From NCBI RefSeq assembly GCF_001499855.1, contig NZ_LQIK01000030.1:186001-250000 (forward strand): 64,000 bases of DNA. The letters run 5' to 3'. Position 1 is the stretch's first letter. Every line of letters starts with the position of its first letter. Both the position numbers and the translations under genes were made by a program. This document shows, piece by piece, positions 1-7,705 of the stretch. Origin of the DNA: Mycobacterium sp. GA-0227b. GTDB lineage: Bacteria; Actinomycetota; Actinomycetes; Mycobacteriales; Mycobacteriaceae. The notes under the pieces are model-generated. The model saw only the letters and a program-made list of their open reading frames with translations, was not told the DNA's origin and did no database searches.

Positions 1-322
1 GATCTTCGTCGACGCCTCGTCGATCATGCGGTTACGTCCTGATGCACCACCGTTTTTCGTGCTGCACGGCCAGGACGACTCGATCATCCCCGTGCAGGAG
101 GGCCGCGAGTTCGCCGAGGCGCTGCAGAACGTGTCGACGTCGACGGTCGCCTACGCCGAGATCCCGCACGCACAGCACGCGTTCGACTTCTACTACGGAT
201 CGCCGCGGGCGCACTACACCGCGCAGGCGGTCGAGAAGTTCCTGTCGTGGGTGCACGCCAGGTACACGCGAGCCGGCGAGCCCGTCGACGCCGCGGCTAC
301 TGCAGCGCCGCTCAAGCCATAG
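1..322 (+). CDS. Alpha/beta hydrolase (esterase/lipase), C-terminal part
   Basis: The reading frame is already open at base 2, so the N-terminus and nucleophile serine lie outside the window. About 106 residues are visible. They hold the end of an alpha/beta-hydrolase fold: the HGQDDSIIP segment carries the acidic catalytic residue and HAQHAFD carries the catalytic histidine. The same two motifs occur near the end of the esterase at 1754-2977, so the two are probably paralogues of the mycobacterial LipC/LipO/LipQ group. The gene converges on the WS/DGAT gene and their stop-codon ends overlap by 11 bases (312-322), leaving no room for a separate terminator. Substrate unknown; an acyl ester is likely from the neighbourhood. 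Confidence 0.8.
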   Translation, partial: IFVDASSIMRLRPDAPPFFVLHGQDDSIIPVQEGREFAEALQNVSTSTVAYAEIPHAQHAFDFYYGSPRAHYTAQAVEKFLSWVHARYTRAGEPVDAAATAAPLKP

Positions 323-1727
323 CCGACTCGATCACCGTCAGCTCGTCGGAAAGCCCTGCAGCGCGGCGGATCTCGATGAACGCCTCGACCATCGCGTCGG
401 TCAGCTCGTGCGGGTCAGCCAGCGTGGCGCCGTCGGACAGCACGGAGATGTTGAGCTGGTCGACGTAGCTCCACACCGTGATGTTCAACCCGCTGCCGGT
501 GGTCAGTGGACCGACGGAGTAGATCTCGGTGACCAGCGCGCCGCCGACGCGGCCGGGCTCACGCGGACCGGGCACATTCGAGATCGGCAGGTTCAACACC
601 TTGTTCTGGCCATCCTTTTCGGCCAGCCAGTGGAACAGCCGCTCGGCCGGCGCGGGCGGAAAGTACGCCGACCACCGGCTCACCAGCTCCGGCCCCATCA
701 GGTGGTGGGTGTCCTTGGCGTCGCTCGCGGCCTCGTGGACGGCACGCACCCGCTCCAGCGGGTCAGCGAGCTGGATCGGCACCACCATCATGACGCCGGT
801 GAAGCAGTTGCCGGAGATGCGATCCGCTGAGAAGTCGAAACTCACCGGCACAGAGGCCAACAGCGGATGATCGGCGTGTCCGTCGTACTTCAGCGACAGT
901 CCGCGAAGCGCGCCGGCGGAGATCGCGAGCACCATGTCGTTGATCGTGACGCCCAGCTGCTTCGCCGTCTCCTTGACGTCGGCGAGCGCCAGCGTGGTTG
1001 TGGCGAACTTGCGCTGGGCGTCGACCCTGTGGTTCATGAACGACGGCGGGGGCGTGAACGGCCGGGTGAGCTCGGGCGAGAACTTCTTGGCGCTCCTGCG
1101 CACCCGCTGAATGCCCTGCGCCGTGTAGCGCATGACGCCGGGCAACCGGCCGATCTGCCGCATGTGGTCGGCGAACGCGGTTCGCACCAGCTCCGCGCGT
1201 CCCGGTGGCGGATCGGTGGCGTACGAGTCGCGCTCGGCCTGCGGGCCGGTCTGTAGGTCCATGCCGCGGGCCAGCAGATTCGCCGACGCCACCCCGTCGG
1301 CGAGGGCGTGGTGGATCTTGCCCAGCACCGCGATCCGGCCGTTGGCGAGGCCCTCGATGAAATACATCTCCCACAACGGCCTGCTGCGGTCCAGCGGTGT
1401 GCTGGCGATCCGGCCGACCGCCTCGTCGAGTTGCCGGCGGCCGCCGGGACTGTCCACGCGGTATGGACGCACGTGGTACTCGAGGTCGACCTCGCAGTTC
1501 TCCCGCCACATCGGGTGGTGAAACTTGAACGGGATGTCGACCAGTTCATAGCGGAACGGGTCGAGCTTGTAGAGCCGCCCGTGGATGACATGACGGAACT
1601 CGTCGATGCCGAACTGCCGGCCGCCCAGTTCGGACAGGTCGATGACCGCCAGCTTGAGCGTGTGCATGTGTACGGACGGCGTCTCGCTGTACAGCAGCAC
1701 GGCGTCCCAGCCGCTGAGCCTCTTCAC
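312..1727 (-). CDS. WS/DGAT family O-acyltransferase (Rv0221-like)
   Basis: A 471-residue wax ester synthase/diacylglycerol acyltransferase. Family members transfer an acyl group from acyl-CoA to an alcohol or diacylglycerol to make storage lipid. The active-site motif HHALADG is at residues 139-145, the RPLWE motif at about 116-120, an IND motif in the middle, and the family-typical SNVPGP segment towards the C-terminus. The start is GTG at 1727, preceded by a G-rich run. It lies 26 bases downstream of the esterase at 1754-2977 on the same strand, so the two are probably co-transcribed, as lipC and Rv0221 are in M. tuberculosis (469 residues there). Which acceptor it uses cannot be told from sequence. 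Confidence 0.9.
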   Translation of the reverse strand: MKRLSGWDAVLLYSETPSVHMHTLKLAVIDLSELGGRQFGIDEFRHVIHGRLYKLDPFRYELVDIPFKFHHPMWRENCEVDLEYHVRPYRVDSPGGRRQLDEAVGRIASTPLDRSRPLWEMYFIEGLANGRIAVLGKIHHALADGVASANLLARGMDLQTGPQAERDSYATDPPPGRAELVRTAFADHMRQIGRLPGVMRYTAQGIQRVRRSAKKFSPELTRPFTPPPSFMNHRVDAQRKFATTTLALADVKETAKQLGVTINDMVLAISAGALRGLSLKYDGHADHPLLASVPVSFDFSADRISGNCFTGVMMVVPIQLADPLERVRAVHEAASDAKDTHHLMGPELVSRWSAYFPPAPAERLFHWLAEKDGQNKVLNLPISNVPGPREPGRVGGALVTEIYSVGPLTTGSGLNITVWSYVDQLNISVLSDGATLADPHELTDAMVEAFIEIRRAAGLSDELTVIESAMA

Positions 1728-1753
1728 TTCGCCACCCCCCTGTCCGGAGGTGC

Positions 1754-2977
1754 CTATATAACCTCTTTGGCGCCGATCAGCGACCGGTTTCGGTGAATCT
1801 GGTTGAGGAACAGGCCGATTGCCGTCGCCACCGAGCCGGTCCTGGCCCCGTCAGTCATGTCGAACGCATGACCCGCGCCCGGCAGCTCGAGGTAGCTGAC
1901 CACCGACCGGGATACTGCGCGCATCCGTTCGACGAACGCGCGGGCCTGGGCGACCGGGATGACGCTATCGCCGCTGCCGTGCACGACCAGGAAGGGCGGG
2001 GCGTTGCGGTGGACTCGGGCGATCGGCGACGCCTTGCGGAAGACGTCGGGGTGGTCGGCGAGTTTGCGCTTGACCACTACGCGCTCGAGGAAGTCGACGA
2101 ACCGCACCCGCTCGACGGTGGAGCGATCCTCCCAGTCGTAGCGGCCGTAGATGGGAACGACCGCGTCGACGGACGTGTCGGAGCCCTCCGGCAGTTCGGC
2201 CTGCAGTTCGGGATCGTTGGGCGTGAGGCCGGCGAGCGCGGCCAGGTGCCCGCCCGCCGAGGTGCCCGCGACCGCGACGAAATGACGGTCGCCGCCGAAC
2301 TTGTCGACGTTGGCCCGTGCCCACGCGATCGCGGTCTTGACGTCGGTGATGTGCGCCGGCCACGGGTGATGCGGCGCGACGCGGTAGTCGATGGACAGGC
2401 ACACCCAGCCCTGCTGGGCGAGGTGGCTCATCAGGGCGTAACCCTGCAGCAGTCGGCTGCCGTGGACCCAGGCACCACCGGGCACGAAGAGCAGCACAGG
2501 TGCTGGCTCAGACGGCAGTTCCTCGGGCCGCCACACATCGAGCAGTTGTGACGGCCGCGGACCGTACTGCACGGAGGTGCGGTACACGCTGCGGCGGTGT
2601 TCGCGAATGTTCCACAGCGGCGGCACCGATTGCGGTGCGGGCCAGTCGATTGCGAGATCCTTGGCGTTGATTACACCGCGCAGCGCGGCCTCGGCGATGG
2701 CGTTGGTGCTGTTGCGCTCGGACCGCTTGAGTTCGGCGCTGCCCGGATTCAACCAGGACTTCGCGGTCGCGTTCAGGAAGTCGGGCAGGTGGCGGTAACC
2801 CCACACCCCCATCGCGGTCGCGGCGCCAAGCGGCTCAAGGTGTTTACCGATGACGGGCAACGACGCCGAAGCGACACTCATCGCCATCATGTAGTCCGAC
2901 GGACCAGCGTTGAGCAACCACCGCGCACGCGTCCAGAAAGTCGGTCCTGGGTAGCGGGGCTCCGGTCGTTCGGCCAT
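1754..2977 (-). CDS. lipC: LipC-like alpha/beta hydrolase (carboxylesterase)
   Basis: A 407-residue serine esterase. The oxyanion-loop region reads FVPGGAWVHG, the nucleophile elbow is GTSAGGH, the acid lies in HGSGDSVIP and the histidine in GAGHAFD, so the catalytic triad is complete. The ATG at 2977 (MAERPEP) gives a length close to the 403 residues of M. tuberculosis LipC; an in-frame ATG at 3043 would add 22 unlikely residues. The next gene downstream encodes a WS/DGAT enzyme, pairing ester cleavage with acyl transfer in one operon. It is transcribed divergently from the acyl-CoA dehydrogenase at 3140. The symbol is assigned by position and length, so it is less certain than the enzyme family. 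Confidence 0.85.
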   Translation of the reverse strand: MAERPEPRYPGPTFWTRARWLLNAGPSDYMMAMSVASASLPVIGKHLEPLGAATAMGVWGYRHLPDFLNATAKSWLNPGSAELKRSERNSTNAIAEAALRGVINAKDLAIDWPAPQSVPPLWNIREHRRSVYRTSVQYGPRPSQLLDVWRPEELPSEPAPVLLFVPGGAWVHGSRLLQGYALMSHLAQQGWVCLSIDYRVAPHHPWPAHITDVKTAIAWARANVDKFGGDRHFVAVAGTSAGGHLAALAGLTPNDPELQAELPEGSDTSVDAVVPIYGRYDWEDRSTVERVRFVDFLERVVVKRKLADHPDVFRKASPIARVHRNAPPFLVVHGSGDSVIPVAQARAFVERMRAVSRSVVSYLELPGAGHAFDMTDGARTGSVATAIGLFLNQIHRNRSLIGAKEVI

Positions 2978-3041
2978 TGCGCGACTGTACCCCCGCGCCC
3001 GGTGCCGAAACGACAACATTCGGGAAGTGTCTACGCGTGAC

Positions 3042-3056
3042 ATTTCGCATCGAAAT
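3042..3056. promoter_or_regulatory. Palindrome in the lipC/fadE divergent promoter region
   Basis: ATTTCG-CAT-CGAAAT is a perfect 6-base inverted repeat with a 3-base centre. It lies between the divergent esterase (start 2977) and acyl-CoA dehydrogenase (start 3140) and is flanked on both sides by GTGAC. The position suits a repressor site controlling both genes, but no regulator can be named. Confidence 0.3.
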
Positions 3057-3139
3057 TGTGACGGCCATCACCTATACCGTGACCTGCGCGTTCGGGCTAG
3101 CTTTGGTCGACGACCGTCAAGCAGATGAGGACTTCCACC

Positions 3140-5320
3140 GTGAGTAAGTCAGCGCTAGCCATCACCGAAGAACACATCGACCTGGCCGATTCCGTGTTCG
3201 GCCAGCTCAACCGGGTCAAGAGCCGGGCGGCCGCCCGCGCCACCCTCGACGACGGGTCCGCACATCCGCCGGAGATCTGGTCGGCCGCGGCCCACCTGGG
3301 ATGGCTTGGGCTGGCCATCGCCGAGGAGCACGGCGGGTCCGGAGTCGGCCTCGCGGAGCTGGCGGTCGTATTGGAGGCCCAGGGGCACGAGCTCTGCCCG
3401 GGCCCGTTTCTGCCCAGCGTCGCCGCCGCCGTGGTGATCGACCGCTGTGCGCCGGATTCCGTTCGGGCGCAGCACCTTCCGGGACTCGCGGATGGCAGCG
3501 TCGTCGGAGCGCTCGCGGTGGCGGGCAGCGTGGCCGTCGGACCGGATCTGACCGTCTCCGGTGAATGCCCCGCGGTGTTGGGTGCGCCGGACGCGAAGGT
3601 GCTGGTTGTGGTCGCCGGTGACGACGTCGTGGTGGTCGATACCAGCCGGAAAGAATCAGCCGACGGTGTGACGGTGACGGCACTGGAGGCGATGGACACC
3701 TCGCGCAGCGTCGGATCGGTGGCGTTGCGCGCAGTACCGGTCGCAGAAGATCACGTGCTGCGCGGCGCGGCGCGCAAGGCGCGCACGGTGTTTCGGATTC
3801 TGGCATCCGCCGAGGCGGTCGGGGTCAGCTGGGCGACCCTGGAGATGGCTGTCGAGTACGCCAAGGTGCGAGAGCAGTTCGGCCGAACCATCGGCACCTT
3901 TCAGGCAGTCAAGCATCATGCCGCCAACATGCTCGTCAACGCGGAGGAGACCGCCGCCGCGACGTGGGACGCCGCGCGCGCCGACGATCTCGACAGCGCG
4001 TGGTTCGCCGCCGCGGTCGCCGCATCGCACGCGATTCGTACGCAGCTCTTCAACGCGCAGAACAACATTCAGCTACACGGCGGAATCGGCTTCACCTGGG
4101 AGCACGACGCCCACCTCTACCTGCGCCGCGCCCGCACGCTCGCGGCGTTGCTGGCCGAGGCGGGCGACCCGCTCCTCGACATCGTCGAGGCCCAGCGCAG
4201 CGGTGCGGCCCACGGCGCCACGTTCACGTCGCCGCCCGAGGCGGAGCAGTTCCGCGAGCAGGCACGCGAGGCCGTCGCCAAGCTGCGGTCCCTGCCCGCC
4301 GACCAGCAGCGCGATTTCCTCGTCGACTCGGGCTATCTTGTGCCGCACTGGCCGAAGCCGTGGGGCCGCGCGGCCGACGTGCTCGAACAGCTCGTCATCG
4401 AGGAAGAGTTCGCCGGAGTTGACCGGCCCGACATGGGGATCACCGGCTGGGTGACACTGACCATCGCACAGGCAGGAACCGACGATCAGCGGGAGCGGTG
4501 GGTGGAACCGGTGCTGCGGGGCCAGGTGATGTGGTGCCAGCTGTTCTCCGAGCCGGGTGCCGGGTCGGACGCCGCCGCCGTGCGGACATCGGCGAAGAAG
4601 GTCGACGGCGGCTGGCGGGTGACCGGCCAGAAGGTGTGGACCAGCCTGGCGCACCTGTGCCAGTGGGGGCTGGCGACGGTCCGCACCGATCCCGATGCGC
4701 CCAAGCATGCGGGCGTGACGATGATGGCGATCGACATGAAAGCCCCTGGTGTCACGGTGAATCCGCTTCGCGGCCTGACCGGTCACGCGCACTTCAACGA
4801 GGTGTTCTTCGATGACGTCTTCGTCCCGGACGCCGACGTGGTCGGCGACGTGAACAAAGGCTGGCTGGTGGCCCGCGCGACGTTGGGCAACGAACGCATC
4901 TCGATCGGCGGCGGTTCGGGCGGGGCGACCGGCTTCACCGCAGAGGACCTGGTCAAGCTGCTCGACAACGCGCCGGCCGAATCCGCGGCGTATTTCGTGC
5001 GGCGAGCCGGTGAGGTCATCGCCGAAACACACACGCTGCGGCTGCTGAACCTGCGCCGGGTGACCCGCGCTATCGCAGGATCGGATCCGGGCCCGGAGGG
5101 CAACGTCACCAAGCTGCTGCTGGCCGAGTCCGGTCAGCGGATGACGGAGCTGGCCATGGAATTGGCCGGTTCGGCGGCGGTCGTCGGGCAGACCCCGACA
5201 TTGACGCAGTCCTATCTCGGCAACCGGGCGATGACCATCGCGGGCGGCACTTCGGAGATCACCCGCAACACCATCGCGGAGCGAATTCTGGGCCTGCCGC
5301 GTGACCCGCTGCTGAAATAG
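3140..5320 (+). CDS. fadE6: FadE6-like double-domain acyl-CoA dehydrogenase
   Basis: A 726-residue flavoprotein of fatty-acid or sterol side-chain beta-oxidation. It holds two acyl-CoA dehydrogenase folds in tandem: residues about 1-350 (a divergent copy) and about 375-726. The C-terminal copy has the FAD-binding stretch QLFSEPGAGSD and the terminal signature GGTSEITRNTIAERILG. M. tuberculosis FadE6 (731 residues) has this double layout. The GTG at 3140 is chosen because GAGG at 3127-3130 is a well-spaced ribosome-binding site and the resulting N-terminus matches the family; an ATG at 3125 would add five residues. Its stop directly abuts that of the convergent membrane gene. In M. tuberculosis fadE6 lies elsewhere, so this is a local difference. 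The acyl substrate is not predictable. Confidence 0.85.
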   Translation: MSKSALAITEEHIDLADSVFGQLNRVKSRAAARATLDDGSAHPPEIWSAAAHLGWLGLAIAEEHGGSGVGLAELAVVLEAQGHELCPGPFLPSVAAAVVIDRCAPDSVRAQHLPGLADGSVVGALAVAGSVAVGPDLTVSGECPAVLGAPDAKVLVVVAGDDVVVVDTSRKESADGVTVTALEAMDTSRSVGSVALRAVPVAEDHVLRGAARKARTVFRILASAEAVGVSWATLEMAVEYAKVREQFGRTIGTFQAVKHHAANMLVNAEETAAATWDAARADDLDSAWFAAAVAASHAIRTQLFNAQNNIQLHGGIGFTWEHDAHLYLRRARTLAALLAEAGDPLLDIVEAQRSGAAHGATFTSPPEAEQFREQAREAVAKLRSLPADQQRDFLVDSGYLVPHWPKPWGRAADVLEQLVIEEEFAGVDRPDMGITGWVTLTIAQAGTDDQRERWVEPVLRGQVMWCQLFSEPGAGSDAAAVRTSAKKVDGGWRVTGQKVWTSLAHLCQWGLATVRTDPDAPKHAGVTMMAIDMKAPGVTVNPLRGLTGHAHFNEVFFDDVFVPDADVVGDVNKGWLVARATLGNERISIGGGSGGATGFTAEDLVKLLDNAPAESAAYFVRRAGEVIAETHTLRLLNLRRVTRAIAGSDPGPEGNVTKLLLAESGQRMTELAMELAGSAAVVGQTPTLTQSYLGNRAMTIAGGTSEITRNTIAERILGLPRDPLLK

Positions 5321-5761
5321 TCAGGCCAGCAGGGCAACTCCGCCGACGATCAGCGCGATGACTTTCACCGTCTCCAGCCCGACATAGCCGTAGTGGGCGC
5401 GTGACCGGCCCCGGCCCGACGGGTTCGCGGCCGGTGGCGTGGACAGTACGGCGTCGGAACGCCGGTTCAGTGCCGGCCGAACCGCCACCAATTGGACGGC
5501 CAACACGACGATGGCGACGCCGATCGCGACGACGGCGGTCGTCGAGAACCCGTCGACCACGATGGCGATCAGCAGGATGACGGACAGCGCGATTTCGATT
5601 GTGTTGAGCGCGCGAAACACCAACCGGCCGATGCCCAGCCCGATCTGTATGGAAACCCCGGGCGCCCGGAACTTCAGCGGCGCTTCGATGAACGAGATCG
5701 CGACCACCATGCCCAGCCAGACGAAGGTGGCCGCCGTTGCGATCGCGTGTGCGACGGTCAT
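5321..5761 (-). CDS. Small four-helix membrane protein, function unknown
   Basis: 146 residues with four hydrophobic segments at about 5-25, 50-69, 72-95 and 125-145. Between helices three and four lies a polar, Pro/Arg-rich loop (about residues 100-122). No catalytic motif is visible. Its ATG overlaps the stop of the upstream regulator (ATGA at 5758-5761), so the two are translationally coupled and probably work in one response. The stop abuts that of the convergent fadE gene. It resembles small integral membrane proteins of unknown role; no function is assigned. Confidence 0.75.
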   Translation of the reverse strand: MTVAHAIATAATFVWLGMVVAISFIEAPLKFRAPGVSIQIGLGIGRLVFRALNTIEIALSVILLIAIVVDGFSTTAVVAIGVAIVVLAVQLVAVRPALNRRSDAVLSTPPAANPSGRGRSRAHYGYVGLETVKVIALIVGGVALLA

Positions 5762-6405
5762 GAAGCTTGCCTCCTCGGCGCGAGATCAGCGACACACAGC
5801 CCGGGTTCCGCGAACGGAACCAGCGCGTCCACGGTGAGCGGCGCGTCCCAGGCCTCCAGCGCGCCTTGCATGAGACCGAGATGCACCGGGCATATTACGT
5901 CTCGGCGGCTGTCCGCCAGCTCCAGGAACGGGCAGTTCCGCAGCCCGATTTCGCCGAGACCGGCAGAACCGGAGCGCCTTTCGGGCGCGAACCCGAGATC
6001 GGCGAGCAGCCCGGTGAGCCGTTCCAGAGCCTGGTCCGGCTCCGGTACATCGTGGGCGTCGTGCGCGACGGCTGTGTTCTTCGCCCAAGCGCGCCCGGCG
6101 GCGACGGCCCGGCCCTGCGGGTCTCGCTGGCGCGCGAACGCGTCGGCCAGAACCGCCGCCAGCATTCGGTAGTCGCGGGGGCCGTCGGGGTCCATACCCG
6201 TTGCGGCGCGGAACATCCGAGGCGGGCGGCCCGGTTTGGTACGGCTGGGTTTGATCGCTTCGACGCGTCCGCGGTTGACCAGCGCTTCGAGATGAAATCG
6301 CGCGGTGTTGGGATGGATCGACAACCGCTGCGCCACTTCGACGACGCTCAGGGGCGCACCCGCGTCCCGCAGTGCCGCCAGCACGTCGTCATGCCGTAGC
6401 GCCAT
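5758..6405 (-). CDS. HTH transcriptional regulator with C-terminal cysteine cluster
   Basis: About 215 residues. The N-terminal 70 form a winged helix (recognition region SIHPNTARFHLEALVNRG, then a wing with GRPPRMFRA). The C-terminal half has three cysteines in RNCPF, VICPVH and GLCVAD plus a nearby histidine. This resembles the metal- or Fe-S-sensing half of SufR-type regulators, but cluster binding is an inference. The ATG at 6405 is best spaced from GGGAG; an ATG at 6408 and a TTG at 6438 are possible. It lies between a small ferredoxin upstream and a coupled membrane protein downstream on the same strand. A dyad just upstream of its start, resembling one upstream of the ferredoxin, suggests autoregulation. 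Confidence 0.8.
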   Translation of the reverse strand: MALRHDDVLAALRDAGAPLSVVEVAQRLSIHPNTARFHLEALVNRGRVEAIKPSRTKPGRPPRMFRAATGMDPDGPRDYRMLAAVLADAFARQRDPQGRAVAAGRAWAKNTAVAHDAHDVPEPDQALERLTGLLADLGFAPERRSGSAGLGEIGLRNCPFLELADSRRDVICPVHLGLMQGALEAWDAPLTVDALVPFAEPGLCVADLAPRRQAS

Positions 6406-6433
6406 CATCGCTCCCGTCGCGTCCACGTGTTTA

Positions 6434-6450
6434 TACAACTCAGACTTGTA
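6434..6450. promoter_or_regulatory. Candidate operator upstream of the cysteine-cluster regulator
   Basis: The + strand reads TACA-AC-TCAGA-C-TTGTA, an imperfect dyad (TACAA/TTGTA arms) in an A+T-rich patch immediately upstream of the regulator. A close relative, TACA-TA-TCAGA-TTGTG, lies at 6715-6730 upstream of the ferredoxin. Two similar sites in front of two adjacent genes suggest one shared regulator, probably the one encoded at 5758-6405. Confidence 0.4.
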
Positions 6451-6487
6451 ATAATACGATAGTCCTTGGGTGCCGGCCCGAAAGTTC

Positions 6488-6679
6488 CTAGTCCTCTCGC
6501 GACAGCGCCGCGCGCGGGCACTCGGCGACGGCCTTCTCGGCCTGCGCCTCCAGGTCGACCGGCACCGGATCGCTGGTCACCACGGCGTAGTCGTCATCGT
6601 CGAGCTCGAACACGTCGGGCGCGTATTTCACGCACATCGCGTTGCCCTCGCATCGGTCACGGTCCACCACAACCCGCAT
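6488..6679 (-). CDS. Small 3Fe-4S-type ferredoxin
   Basis: A 63-residue acidic ferredoxin. Three cysteines are visible: C10 and C16 in CEGNAMC and C54 in AECPRAAL. The place of the usual fourth cysteine is Asn13, the pattern of the mycobacterial ferredoxins that serve cytochrome P450s and often bind [3Fe-4S]. No P450 or reductase gene is near, so its redox partner is not in the window. It is transcribed towards the regulator at 5758-6405, with about 80 bases between, and divergently from the lipW-like esterase. The start is ATG at 6679 with a purine-rich AGGAGAC site upstream. Confidence 0.88.
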   Translation of the reverse strand: MRVVVDRDRCEGNAMCVKYAPDVFELDDDDYAVVTSDPVPVDLEAQAEKAVAECPRAALSRED

Positions 6680-6714
6680 GACGTCTCCTTGGTTTCAGCT
6701 CGATGACAGATTTT

Positions 6715-6730
6715 TACATATCAGATTGTG
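6715..6730. promoter_or_regulatory. Second candidate operator, ferredoxin/lipW divergent region
   Basis: TACA-TA-TCAGA-TTGTG matches the site at 6434-6450 in its TACA, TCAGA and TTGT blocks. It lies 36 bases upstream of the ferredoxin ATG, inside a locally A+T-rich patch (about 6711-6738) that is probably the promoter. Confidence 0.35.
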
Positions 6731-6801
6731 CAAATAACAGGTAGTGGAACGGCCCGCCGAATCACCGACCCGGCGCGGTGTGGCCCTGGTAATACTTGTG
6801 A

Positions 6802-7704
6802 ATGCCGTCCAGCCGCTTCCATCCCGATCTGCGTCGCGCAGCCCGTCTCGTCCCCAAGCAGGTGATCACGCCCGTAACGCTGCCGATCGTCCGGATGGTC
6901 ACCCGGCGGATGTGGCAGCGGGTACCCCGCGACGTCGAGCAACTGACCTTGCCGTCGGGTGTCGGCGTTCGGCTGTACCGGCCGACCGGCGGGAGCCTGA
7001 CGGGCCCCGCGCTGCTGTGGATCCACGGCGGAGGCTTCCTCATCGGACATCCGGGCCAGGACGACCAGCTGTGCCGCCGTTTCGCACGCCGTCTCGGAGT
7101 CACCGTCGCGTCCGTCGATTACCGACTGGCCCCCGAGCACGCTTACCCGACGCCGCTCGAGGACTGTTATTCGGCGCTGACCTGGTTGGCGGCTCTGCCG
7201 TCGGTCGATCCCGACCGCATCGCAATCGGCGGCGCCAGCGCGGGCGGCGGATTGGCGGCCTCGCTGGCGTTGCTCGCCCGCGATCGCGGCGAGGTGGCGC
7301 CGGCTGCCCAACTGCTGGTGTATCCGATGCTCGACGACCGCACCGTGCACCGCCGCGGATTGGACAATCCGGGCCATCGCCTCTGGAACCAGTCGAGCAA
7401 CAAGTTCGGCTGGACGGCCTATCTCGGCGACGCCGACCCCGCTGTCGCGGTGCCCGCTCGGCGGGAGGACCTGGCCGGCCTGCCGCCGGCGTGGGTGGGG
7501 GTCGGAGACCTGGACCTCTTTCACGACGAGGACCTCGCCTACGCCGAACGTCTCAAGGCCGCCGGTGTGCCCTGCGACGTCGAGGTCGTCGAGGGCGCCT
7601 TCCACGGGTTCGACGGTATTTTGCCGAAAGCTTCGGTGTCGCAACAGTTCTTCGACAGCCAGTGCGCGATGCTGCAGCGGGCGTTGGCTCCCGCGGCGGC
7701 CTGA
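6802..7704 (+). CDS. lipW: LipW-like esterase, hormone-sensitive-lipase family
   Basis: A 300-residue alpha/beta hydrolase of the hormone-sensitive-lipase (HSL) family. HGGG at 75-78 forms the oxyanion hole, the nucleophile is S146 in GGASAGGG, the acid is D238 in GDLDLF and the histidine is H268 in GAFHGFD. The complete triad indicates an active carboxylesterase for short or medium acyl esters. Length, orientation and position between the fadE3-like and lipC-like genes match M. tuberculosis lipW (Rv0217c, 302 residues). No strong ribosome-binding site precedes the ATG. The stop is one base from that of the convergent amidohydrolase. Confidence 0.88.
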   Translation: MPSSRFHPDLRRAARLVPKQVITPVTLPIVRMVTRRMWQRVPRDVEQLTLPSGVGVRLYRPTGGSLTGPALLWIHGGGFLIGHPGQDDQLCRRFARRLGVTVASVDYRLAPEHAYPTPLEDCYSALTWLAALPSVDPDRIAIGGASAGGGLAASLALLARDRGEVAPAAQLLVYPMLDDRTVHRRGLDNPGHRLWNQSSNKFGWTAYLGDADPAVAVPARREDLAGLPPAWVGVGDLDLFHDEDLAYAERLKAAGVPCDVEVVEGAFHGFDGILPKASVSQQFFDSQCAMLQRALAPAAA

Positions 7705-7705
7705 G

